Of a stretch of DNA of 13,332 nt, positions 1-6,104 are shown in pieces. The notes below the pieces were generated by a model, which was not told the origin of the DNA, searched no databases, and saw only the letters and a program-made list of their open reading frames with translations. The stretch is from Clostridiales bacterium (GTDB taxonomy: Bacteria; Bacillota; Clostridia; Oscillospirales; Oscillospiraceae), in assembly GCA_003533405.1 (NCBI GenBank), contig DQDL01000108.1, positions 10,329-23,660 of the forward strand, read 5' to 3'. The first letter of the stretch is position 1. Each line of letters opens with the position of its first letter. The position numbers were made by a program, and so were the translations under genes.

Positions 1-23
1 TCTACCGGATGAGCTATGCCCGC
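1..23 (-). tRNA. tRNA gene, 5' end only (cut by window edge)
   Basis: Read on the minus strand from position 23, the sequence has the layout of a tRNA 5' half. There is a 7-nt acceptor strand (GCGGGCA, 23-17), then TA at positions 8-9, the D-stem strand GCTC (14-11), and a D-loop containing GG (ATCCGGTA). The start of the second D-stem strand (GA) is at the window edge. The anticodon lies outside, so the isotype cannot be read. A GCGGG start is common in glycine tRNAs, which is only a guess. A promoter lies just upstream at 40-67. Confidence 0.75.
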
Positions 24-39
24 ACACGGAACATTTTAT

Positions 40-67
40 ATGTTACCACACAAATCAGATTTGTCAA
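40..67 (-). promoter_or_regulatory. Promoter of the tRNA gene
   Basis: On the minus strand a perfect -35 TTGACA (67-62) is followed after 16 nt by TAACAT (45-40), preceded by an extended TG. Transcription would start near position 33, about 10 nt before the mature tRNA 5' end. A 15-nt dyad, ACAAATC-A-GATTTGT (50-64), overlaps the -35 element and spacer. No separate terminator is visible between the yitT-like stop (94) and this promoter. Confidence 0.6.
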
Positions 68-93
68 GCAAAACTTTCATGTTCCGGATAAAT

Positions 94-963
94 TCATCTG
101 AAATCGGCAATATCTCCGAATCCCTTGCCAAAAACATTCTTGGCATCGGTGATGATGAAAAAAGCGTTTTCATCGATATTTTTTATCATCTTTCTGATAT
201 CGGCTATCTGCGTGCGCTTGACAACGCACAGCAGCACCTGCTTATTCTGGTGCGAATATGCGCCCTCACCCCTGAGGATGGTGACGCCACGGTGCAGGCG
301 GTCGGTGATATCGGTCACGAGCTGGTCGCTCTTTTCGCTGATAATGTAGCACACACTGGAATTATCGATGCCGTACAGCACAAGGTCTATGACCTTGGAC
401 ACGACAAACATGGTAATGACGGCGTACATCGCAGATTCTACCTTATTGAAGATCGCCGCAAATGCAACGATTATCACGCAGTCGGTTATGAGAACGACGG
501 TGCCGAAGTTGAGGTACGGAAACTTGAGCCTAATAAACTTTGCGATGATATCCGTGCCGCCCGTGGTCGCACCGGCATAGTAGATGATGCCAAGGCCTAG
601 GCCCTTGACAGCGCCGCCGATTATGCAGGCAAGCAGCATGTCATTCGTCGGCGATATCGAAAGCAGTGCAAAAAGGTCAACAAACACTGACGACAGCAGC
701 ATACCGACAAGCGAGCCAACGATGAATCCCGTGCCGAAATAACGCCACGCTATGATAAACAACGGAATGTTGAGAACTATGGTGAGCAGGCCGACGGGGA
801 GCTTGGTAAGCAGGTTGATTATCATTGCGATACCGCTTACACCGCCGACGATTATCGAGTTCGGGTACAGGAAGAACTGGAAGCCCGCCGCAAACAGCGC
901 AGCTCCGACGACGATAAGTAGATACTTGAACGCAATTGCTTTGATTTTCTTGTTTTTAATCAT
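94..963 (-). CDS. YitT family membrane protein (DUF161 + DUF2179)
   Basis: This is a 289-aa integral membrane protein of the YitT family, whose transport role is unproven. About six hydrophobic segments fill residues 10-200, including the family's GATTGGTDI motif (131-139). A soluble C-terminal DUF2179 domain follows (about 200-285), with the signature RGVTILRGEGAYS (225-237) and the usual terminal GKGF (279-282). The length is typical. ATG at 963 is preceded by GAGGG about 8 nt upstream. That ribosome binding site overlaps the stop codon of the parC-like gene, so the gene is very likely translated from the topoisomerase operon mRNA. The gap to the upstream stop is 10 nt. The link between a YitT protein and topoisomerase subunits may be incidental. 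Family call is firm; function unknown. Confidence 0.93.
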   Translation of the reverse strand: MIKNKKIKAIAFKYLLIVVGAALFAAGFQFFLYPNSIIVGGVSGIAMIINLLTKLPVGLLTIVLNIPLFIIAWRYFGTGFIVGSLVGMLLSSVFVDLFALLSISPTNDMLLACIIGGAVKGLGLGIIYYAGATTGGTDIIAKFIRLKFPYLNFGTVVLITDCVIIVAFAAIFNKVESAMYAVITMFVVSKVIDLVLYGIDNSSVCYIISEKSDQLVTDITDRLHRGVTILRGEGAYSHQNKQVLLCVVKRTQIADIRKMIKNIDENAFFIITDAKNVFGKGFGDIADFR

Positions 964-973
964 AATAAAGCCC

Positions 974-3211
974 TCAGTTTATTAGTGACAGCTGCTCCTC
1001 TCCCCTGTCCTCGTCCTTGAGCAGCGCACCGGCTGCCGGGAGGCTGCGGACACGGTAGCGGGAGACATTCTTTATTACGGTCGATTCGAGCTGTGCCGCC
1101 GAATTCAGTTTATGATTTTTCTTCAAGCTCATTCCCGCAACGCCCTGCGTGGTGCGGCTGGTCTTGAGCTGCAAAAGCGAGGTGTTGAACACGAGCGCCC
1201 TGCCGTCTGTTGAGAACATGGCTATATTAATATCCTCCGCTATCGGCATGACCTCGACAAGCGGGCTCTTGTCGGAATAGGCGTTTATGAGCTTCTTGCG
1301 ATTGGTTTTGGTCTCATACGCCGACATTTCGAGCCTTGCGATCTTCCCGTTTTCAAAAAACAGCAGAAGCTGCTTTTTATAGTTACCCGGGCAGACGACA
1401 CTCACAATGCGCTCTCCGTCCTCCATTTCAAGCCTCGTCGGCAGGTACACGCCGAGATCAGAGGCTTTGGTGTTATCAAAATCGGACAGCTTCGTTTTGT
1501 ACGCTCGCTGCTGATCGGTGAATATCAAAAGCTCGGTGCGGTTTGACGACTCAAAGGACATTTTGAGCCCGTCCCCGTCCTTGAATTTCTGCTCGCTGTT
1601 CATGCGCAACGACAGCGGGGTTATCTTCTTAAAGTAGCCCTCGTTCGAGATAAACACCGTTACGGGGTAATCCTCGACGAGCTCCGTTTCCTCAAACTCC
1701 TCTATCTCGTTTGCGTACACGATGCCCGTTCTGCGGGGGCAGGGATATTTTTTGATGACCTGCTTTAGCTCGTTTACGATGATGCTCTTAATTTTCCGGC
1801 GGCTCTTGAGAGTCTCCTCAAGCTCCTCTATCGCCTTTTCGAGCTCCTCTGTCTCGGATACACGCTTGAGGATGTACTCCCTGTTTATATTGCGCAGCTT
1901 TATCTCCGCAACATATTCCGCCTGCACCTTGTCGATACCGAAGCCCATCATGAGGTTGGGAACGACCTCGGCTTCAAGCTCGGTATTGCGAATTATCGCA
2001 AGTGCCTTGTCGATATCGAGAAGTATCTTCTCAAGACCCTTGAGCAGATGCAGCTTGTCCTTTTTCTTAGACAGGTCAAAATACACACGGCGGCGGACAC
2101 ATTCCATACGCCATGCGCTCCACTCGCTGAGTATCTCCCTCACGCCCATGACCTTGGGGTTACCTGCGACAAGAATGTTGAAATTGCAGGGGAAGCTGTC
2201 CATAAGCGGGGTGAGCTTAAACAGCTTCTGCATGAGCTTTTCGGGGTCGGTTCCACGCTTGAGGTCGATAGCAAGCTTCAAACCGCTGAGGTCGGTCTCG
2301 TCTCGCATATCGTTTATCTCACGCACCTTACCGGCCTTTATGAGCTCTGCGACCTTGTCGACGATGGCTTCGGTCGTGGTGGTGTAGGGTATCTCGTATA
2401 TCTCGATGATGTTTTCCTTCTGCACATAGCGCCAGCGGGCTCTGACCTTGAAGCTGCCACGGCCCGTGTTATAGATGTTCTCCATCTCCGCACGGTCGTA
2501 GACTATCTCGCCGCCGGTGGAGAAATCGGGTGCAGGCATGGTCGAGAGCAGGTCGCACTCAGAGTCGGACAGATACTCTATCGTCGTGCGGCAGACCTCC
2601 TCGAGATTAAAGCCGCAGATCTGGCTTGCCATGCCGACGGCAATACCGGTGTTGCTCGACACGAGCACATTGGGAAACGAGGTCGGCAGAAGTGACGGCT
2701 CTTTCATGCTGCCGTCGTAGTTATCGACAAACTCGACAGTGTCTTGATCTATATCTCCGAAAAGCTCGGCACATATGGCAGACAGCTTTGCCTCGGTATA
2801 ACGGGAGGCTGCAAAGGACATATCTCTTGAATACACCTTGCCGAAGTTGCCCTTGGAGTCGACAAACGGGACAAGCAGCGCATCGTTGCCCTTGGAAAGG
2901 CGCACCATAGTCTCGTATATCGCAGCGTCACCGTGCGGGTTAAGGCGCATGGTCTGGCCGACGATGTTGGCGCTCTTGGTGCGGCCGCCGTTCAGAAGTC
3001 CCATCTTGTACATGGTGTACAGAAGCTTTCTGTGAGATGGCTTGAAGCCGTCTATCTCGGGAATGGCGCGGGAGATGATAACGCTCATCGCATAGGGCAT
3101 GTAGTTTTGCTCAAGCGTCTCGGTTATCGGCTGCTCCAGCACCTCGGCTCGCAGGCCTATGACATTGGGATTATTGAATTTTTTCTGTTCGGGAGCTTGT
3201 TTTTTAGCCAT
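974..3211 (-). CDS. parC: Type IIA DNA topoisomerase, subunit A (ParC/GyrA-like)
   Basis: Breakage-reunion subunit, 745 aa. It cuts both DNA strands through a 5'-phosphotyrosine link and works with the B subunit encoded two genes upstream. The catalytic tyrosine is Y138 in the motif ASRYTE. The winged-helix/QRDR segment NPHGDAAIYE is at 91-100, the tower domain covers about 200-350, and a coiled-coil with the C-gate covers about 370-490. The C-terminal part (about 500-720) contains roughly four pinwheel-type strand repeats (VFISNEGYFKKI, LLIFTDQQRAYKT, LLLFFENGKIARL, IAMFSTDGRALVF). I see no GyrA-box (QRRGGKG), which favours a topoisomerase IV-like activity over supercoiling. The sequence is divergent: the usual ATNIPPHN after GIAVGMA reads SQICGFN. 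The QRDR serine position is Ala96. The start at 3211 follows AAAGGA about 10 nt upstream. parC versus a second gyrA paralogue cannot be settled here. Confidence 0.9.
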   Translation of the reverse strand: MAKKQAPEQKKFNNPNVIGLRAEVLEQPITETLEQNYMPYAMSVIISRAIPEIDGFKPSHRKLLYTMYKMGLLNGGRTKSANIVGQTMRLNPHGDAAIYETMVRLSKGNDALLVPFVDSKGNFGKVYSRDMSFAASRYTEAKLSAICAELFGDIDQDTVEFVDNYDGSMKEPSLLPTSFPNVLVSSNTGIAVGMASQICGFNLEEVCRTTIEYLSDSECDLLSTMPAPDFSTGGEIVYDRAEMENIYNTGRGSFKVRARWRYVQKENIIEIYEIPYTTTTEAIVDKVAELIKAGKVREINDMRDETDLSGLKLAIDLKRGTDPEKLMQKLFKLTPLMDSFPCNFNILVAGNPKVMGVREILSEWSAWRMECVRRRVYFDLSKKKDKLHLLKGLEKILLDIDKALAIIRNTELEAEVVPNLMMGFGIDKVQAEYVAEIKLRNINREYILKRVSETEELEKAIEELEETLKSRRKIKSIIVNELKQVIKKYPCPRRTGIVYANEIEEFEETELVEDYPVTVFISNEGYFKKITPLSLRMNSEQKFKDGDGLKMSFESSNRTELLIFTDQQRAYKTKLSDFDNTKASDLGVYLPTRLEMEDGERIVSVVCPGNYKKQLLLFFENGKIARLEMSAYETKTNRKKLINAYSDKSPLVEVMPIAEDINIAMFSTDGRALVFNTSLLQLKTSRTTQGVAGMSLKKNHKLNSAAQLESTVIKNVSRYRVRSLPAAGALLKDEDRGEEQLSLIN

Positions 3212-3226
3212 TTAGAGTGTTTCCTT

Positions 3227-3508
3227 TCAACGCTTGCCCTTTTTCTTTGCACCGGTCTCAAAGCTCCGGCGGCATTTGGGGCAATGCGTAGCCTTGAACA
3301 GCCCCAAATACACCACTTTTCCGCAGTAGGGGCATTTGCAGAAAAGGAAGATGACGACAAACGACATCACAAAGCACACGAGCGACAGCACCGCCGAATA
3401 CGAGGGCAGCACCGTGCCGCTGCCGTTTGTGATAACGCCTACTGCGCCGAACATGACGCACAGCGCAAGCAGCAGCTTAACTAAATTTCTGGCTCTGTCA
3501 AACTTCAT
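3227..3508 (-). CDS. Small two-helix membrane protein with C-terminal zinc ribbon, unknown function
   Basis: This is a 93-aa protein between the B and A topoisomerase subunits in the same operon, with gaps of 11 nt (upstream) and 15 nt (downstream). Two hydrophobic segments are visible, about residues 9-27 and 37-56. They are followed by CPYC (59-62) and CPKC (76-79), a four-cysteine zinc ribbon, and a strongly basic tail (KKKGKR). The short loop between the helices suggests that both the N-terminus and the zinc ribbon face the cytoplasm, which is inference. The start ATG at 3508 has AGAGGTG 5 nt upstream. I cannot name a characterised family. The position inside the operon suggests co-production with the topoisomerase, but a direct functional link is not shown by the sequence. 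Confidence 0.85.
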   Translation of the reverse strand: MKFDRARNLVKLLLALCVMFGAVGVITNGSGTVLPSYSAVLSLVCFVMSFVVIFLFCKCPYCGKVVYLGLFKATHCPKCRRSFETGAKKKGKR

Positions 3509-3519
3509 GTCGGCACCTC

Positions 3520-5514
3520 TTATGATATATCCGCCATGTCAAGATACAGATATCCGTTCTCGGCGATGTGATTTTTTCTGCCTGCAAGGTCGTCGCCAAG
3601 CAAAAGGTCAAACATCTGCGACATACGCTCGGCATCCTCGGGCATGACCTTTATCAGCCTTCGTGTCTCGGGATTCATGGTGGTCATCCACATCATGTCC
3701 GGGTCGTTCTCGCCAAGGCCCTTGCTCCGGTTGATGCTGGCCTTAGCTCCGTTAAGCGATGCAACGATATCCGCCTTTTCCTTGTCAGAGTAGGCAAAAT
3801 AGGTCTTGCCCTTGCTCTCGATCTCATAAAGCGGCGACTCTGCGATATACACATAGCCTTCACGGATAAGCGTGGGCACGAGCCGGTATATCATCGTCAA
3901 AATAAGCGTTCTGATCTGGAAACCGTCAACATCGGCGTCGGTGCAGATGATGACCTTGTTCCAGCGCAGGTTATTGATATCAAAGGAGTTTAGATCCTTC
4001 TGCCCCTTGACCTGCACCTCAACGCCACAGCCGAGGACTTTCAAAAGGTCGGTTATGATATCGCTTTTGAATATCCTTGCAAAATCAGCCTTGAGGCAGT
4101 TTAATATTTTGCCTCTGACGGGCATGATGCCCTGAAAATCGGCATCACGGGAAAGCTTACATGCGCCCAGTGCCGAGTCGCCCTCGACGATGTATATCTC
4201 ACGCTTTTCGGGGTCTCTGCTGCGGCAGTCGACGAATTTTTGGACACGGTTTGCAATATCGATGCTGCCGGAGAGCTTCTTTTTCATGCCGAGCCTTGTC
4301 TTTTCCGCCGCCTCACGGCTGCGCTTGTTGACAAGCACCTGCTCGGCTATCTTGTCGGCCTCGGGCTTATTCTCAATGAAGTATATCTCAAGGCGCTCCT
4401 TGAAGAAATCGGTCATCGCCTCTTGTATGAAGCGGTTGGTTATCGCCTTTTTGGTCTGGTTTTCATACGAGGTCTGCGTGGAAAAGCAGTTTGTAACAAG
4501 CACCAAACAGTCGGCGACATCCTGATAGCTTATCTTACTTTCGTTCTTCTGATACTTGCCTATCTTCTTTATGTAGGCATCGATGGCGTAGACAAAGGCG
4601 TTTCTTGTTGCCTTCTCGGGTGCGCCGCCGTATTCCAGCCACGATGAGTTGTGGTAATACTCCGTAAGGCTCACCTTATTTGAAAAGCAGAAGGCAGCAG
4701 AGAGCTTGACCTTGTACTCGGGCTTGTCCTCACGGTCACGGCCACGGCGCTCGGCGCTTATAAAATACGGCGTTGTGAGCGGATTATCGGCCGCAATCTC
4801 ATGGACATAGTCCAAAATGCCGTTTTCATACACATAATCCGTGACTTCAAACTTGTTGCCGTTTTGATTGCGGAAACGGAATGTAATACCGGCATTGACG
4901 ACCGCCTGACGGTGCAGGACATCTTTAAAGAACTCCTCGGGAATATCGATATCCGTAAAGACCTCAAGGTCAGGTCGCCACCTGATGGTCGTACCGGTCT
5001 TTTTGCGGTCGGCCGGGCTTACCGTGAGCTCCTGACCCTTTTTGCCGACGACCTTGCCCTTTTTAAAGTGCAGCTCATATTTATTGCCGTCACGCCAGAC
5101 GGTGACATCCATGTATTCCGAGGCGTACTGTGTTGCGCATGAGCCGAGACCGTTAAGGCCGAGGGAATATTCGTAGTTCTCGCCCTCGTTGTTTGAATAC
5201 TTGCCGCCTGCGTAAAGCTCGCAGAAAACAAGCTCCCAGTTAAAGCGCTTCTCATTTGCGTTCCAGTCCACGGGGCAGCCACGGCCGAAGTCCTCGACCT
5301 CTATCGATTTATCGGCATAGCGGGTCAGCGTGATGAGATTGCCGTGACCCTCACGAGCCTCGTCAATAGAGTTTGACAGTATCTCAAACACGGCGTGCTG
5401 ACAGCCGTCGAGCCCGTCCGAGCCGAAGATAACACCCGGGCGCTTTCGTACCCTGTCCGCTCCCTTGAGTTGAGAAATGCTTTCATTACCGTATTGTGCG
5501 GTGGTTTTACTCAT
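3520..5514 (-). CDS. parE: Type IIA DNA topoisomerase, subunit B (ParE/GyrB-like)
   Basis: ATPase subunit of the topoisomerase, 664 aa, the family's usual size. The N-terminal GHKL ATPase has the likely catalytic E44 and Mg-binding N48 in FEILSNSIDEA, D75 in EDFGRG, the G-box-like GLNGLGS (119-125), and GTT (174-176). The transducer domain carries QTK (353-355). The TOPRIM domain has EGDSA (444-448), PVRGKIL (465-471) and DADVDG (526-531), followed by the C-terminal tail. Departures from the norm include Ser47 where GyrB has Asp, Phe76 in place of the second Asp of DDGRG, Asn in place of His in the LHG loop, and ALGAC in place of AGGSA after EGDS. This is therefore a divergent member, yet all core catalytic residues are present. 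It is the first gene of its operon. AAGGGG lies about 11 nt before ATG 5514. Pairing with the parC-like gene supports topoisomerase IV. Confidence 0.9.
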   Translation of the reverse strand: MSKTTAQYGNESISQLKGADRVRKRPGVIFGSDGLDGCQHAVFEILSNSIDEAREGHGNLITLTRYADKSIEVEDFGRGCPVDWNANEKRFNWELVFCELYAGGKYSNNEGENYEYSLGLNGLGSCATQYASEYMDVTVWRDGNKYELHFKKGKVVGKKGQELTVSPADRKKTGTTIRWRPDLEVFTDIDIPEEFFKDVLHRQAVVNAGITFRFRNQNGNKFEVTDYVYENGILDYVHEIAADNPLTTPYFISAERRGRDREDKPEYKVKLSAAFCFSNKVSLTEYYHNSSWLEYGGAPEKATRNAFVYAIDAYIKKIGKYQKNESKISYQDVADCLVLVTNCFSTQTSYENQTKKAITNRFIQEAMTDFFKERLEIYFIENKPEADKIAEQVLVNKRSREAAEKTRLGMKKKLSGSIDIANRVQKFVDCRSRDPEKREIYIVEGDSALGACKLSRDADFQGIMPVRGKILNCLKADFARIFKSDIITDLLKVLGCGVEVQVKGQKDLNSFDINNLRWNKVIICTDADVDGFQIRTLILTMIYRLVPTLIREGYVYIAESPLYEIESKGKTYFAYSDKEKADIVASLNGAKASINRSKGLGENDPDMMWMTTMNPETRRLIKVMPEDAERMSQMFDLLLGDDLAGRKNHIAENGYLYLDMADIS

Positions 5515-5587
5515 TTTCCGAAATTCCCCTTGAATACAACATCTTGTGTTTAGTGTCTTATAAATTCCTTGATAACTTAGATTATTT

Positions 5588-5616
5588 AGTATATTATAAT
5601 TTTACCAAAAAATCAA
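5588..5616 (-). promoter_or_regulatory. Promoter of the topoisomerase operon
   Basis: On the minus strand, TTGATT (5616-5611) and TATACT (5593-5588) are separated by exactly 17 nt, a good housekeeping-sigma match. Transcription would begin near 5581, giving a leader of about 66 nt before the parE-like ATG at 5514. It lies just downstream of the terminator of the candidate RNA, so the operon can be transcribed independently of that RNA. Confidence 0.6.
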
Positions 5617-5623
5617 GTACAGC

Positions 5624-5658
5624 AATAAAAACGGGGACAGACTACACAGTCCATCCCC
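5624..5658 (-). terminator. Intrinsic terminator upstream of the parE promoter
   Basis: In minus-strand RNA the arms GGGGAUGGACU and AGUCUGUCCCC (5658-5648 and 5643-5633) form 11 continuous pairs, two of them G-U, around a GUGU tetraloop. GUUUUUAUU follows (5632-5624). On the plus strand the two G-U positions become C/A mismatches and there is no T-run after the hairpin. It therefore acts on minus-strand transcription that starts upstream of parE, although no protein gene lies in that orientation there. Confidence 0.75.
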
Positions 5659-5771
5659 TAAACCGACACAAGATCGGCAGACGAAAAAGCTTGAATGTTC
5701 TCATTATCACGGTGATAAGAGCTCGCATTCTGCCCGGTTCTTTCTATCTCACGGGCACTTTTTACCGTCTG
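5624..5771 (-). ncRNA. Candidate structured RNA (three-way junction, hairpin, terminator), unknown family
   Basis: The minus strand folds compactly. P1 pairs 5771-5758 with 5689-5678: CAGACG plus AAAAAG against CTTTTT plus CGTCTG, with a 2-nt bulge at 5765-5764. Inside it lie P2, with 6-bp TGCCCG/CGGGCA arms (5757-5752, 5736-5731) and a purine-rich 15-nt loop. P3 follows directly (5730-5693): GAATG/CATTC, then CTC/GAG, then the tip TTATCAC-C-GTGATAA. Only three junction bases (5692-5690) are unpaired. P4 is CCGA-UCUUGUG-UCGG (5677-5663), followed by the terminator at 5658-5624. P4 and the terminator gain G-U pairs only on the minus strand, which argues for that strand. The 5' end is uncertain. 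It could be a stand-alone small RNA or an attenuator leader upstream of parE. I do not recognise tmRNA, 6S, SRP RNA, RNase P, T-box or a common riboswitch. Confidence 0.55.
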
Positions 5772-5774
5772 ATA

Positions 5775-5804
5775 ATATTATGGCATGGATTTTTTCTTAT
5801 ATCC
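5775..5804 (-). promoter_or_regulatory. Possible promoter of the candidate RNA (weak, sporulation-sigma-like)
   Basis: On the minus strand GGATATA (5804-5798) and CATAATAT (5782-5775) are 15 nt apart, resembling SigE-type elements. A start about 5-7 nt downstream would fall at 5770-5768, almost exactly at the first base of the P1 stem. There is no good housekeeping -35 here. The site lies within inverted repeats CATGGAT/ATCCATG (5784-5790, 5801-5807) and ATGGCA/TGCCAT (5780-5785, 5817-5822), which could be operator sites. This is a pattern match by eye. Confidence 0.25.
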
Positions 5805-5828
5805 ATGGTAATATGTTGCCATAGCCCG

Positions 5829-5856
5829 TTTAAATGACGGACAGGCTGAATATAAT
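5829..5856 (+). promoter_or_regulatory. Probable promoter of the yaaL-like/bofA pair
   Basis: TTTAAA (5829-5834) and a perfect TATAAT (5851-5856) are separated by 16 nt. Transcription would start near 5862, giving a leader of only about 24 nt before ATG 5886. The -35 match is moderate. Confidence 0.45.
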
Positions 5857-5857
5857 A

Positions 5858-5887
5858 ATGAGAAAAGATAAGGAGTTCTTTTCTCAT
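5858..5887 (+). promoter_or_regulatory. Ribosome binding site held in the loop of an inverted repeat
   Basis: ATGAGAAAAGA (5858-5868) and TCTTTTCTCAT (5877-5887) are perfect 11-bp inverted arms. The 8-nt loop TAAGGAGT contains the ribosome binding site AAGGAG (5870-5875), and the AT of the start codon lies in the 3' arm. If transcription begins near 5862, about 7 bp of stem remain in the mRNA. It could control translation as an RNA hairpin or act as a DNA operator. Confidence 0.6.
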
Positions 5888-6095
5888 GACAAAAAAGGAA
5901 GCAAAGGCACTCAAGGCAGAGTATAATAAGCGTGTTAAGGAAATGAAGGTCATTCGCTCGCAGCTGCACTGCGCATATGCGGCGTTTGATTCCGTCACCG
6001 ATCCGGACATGATGGATGCCTGCATTTTCGAGATAAGCGCACTGAAATCACGGTATAACTATGCCGTTGCCAACATAAAAAATCTAATTCAATAG
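5886..6095 (+). CDS. DUF2508/YaaL-like small protein
   Basis: A 69-aa, charged, mostly helical protein with no signal peptide or cysteine motif. Length, composition and position resemble YaaL (DUF2508) of Bacillus subtilis, which lies directly before bofA there, as this gene does here with a 9-nt gap. The N-terminus is rich in Lys/Glu/Ala and looks like one long helix. The C-terminal half contains an ALKSRYNYAV segment comparable to the family's conserved tyrosine-containing helix. The start ATG 5886 has AAGGAG 10 nt upstream, within an unusual inverted repeat. No biochemical role is established for the family. Identification rests more on gene neighbourhood than on strong motifs. Confidence 0.7.
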   Translation: MTKKEAKALKAEYNKRVKEMKVIRSQLHCAYAAFDSVTDPDMMDACIFEISALKSRYNYAVANIKNLIQ

Positions 6096-6104
6096 GAGAA
6101 ACAT

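Larger units (their letters stand above)
5515..5885. other. 371-nt gene-free gap between divergent operons
   Basis: No convincing coding frame crosses this gap. From the parE side it holds the 66-nt parE leader, the parE promoter (5588-5616), and a minus-strand intrinsic terminator (5624-5658). A compactly folded segment (5660-5771) follows, then nested inverted repeats (5780-5822), the promoter of the YaaL-like gene (5829-5856), and an inverted repeat around its ribosome binding site (5858-5887). Nearly all of the gap is therefore structured or regulatory. Confidence 0.8.

Noticed and set aside
2048..2695. Plus-strand open frames opposite the parC-like gene
   Set aside because: They lie fully antisense to a gene with catalytic motifs and show only mirror-image codon composition.
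5731..5763. Plus-strand terminator reading of the P2 hairpin followed by five T
   Set aside because: The stem is only 6 bp with a 15-nt loop, the T-run is part of the P1 stem, and no plus-strand gene lies upstream of it.
5737..5885. Possible pairing of the purine-rich P2 loop with the pyrimidine-rich segment (5876-5885) before the YaaL-like start
   Set aside because: The match needs a 3-nt bulge and both segments are low complexity, so chance is a sufficient explanation.
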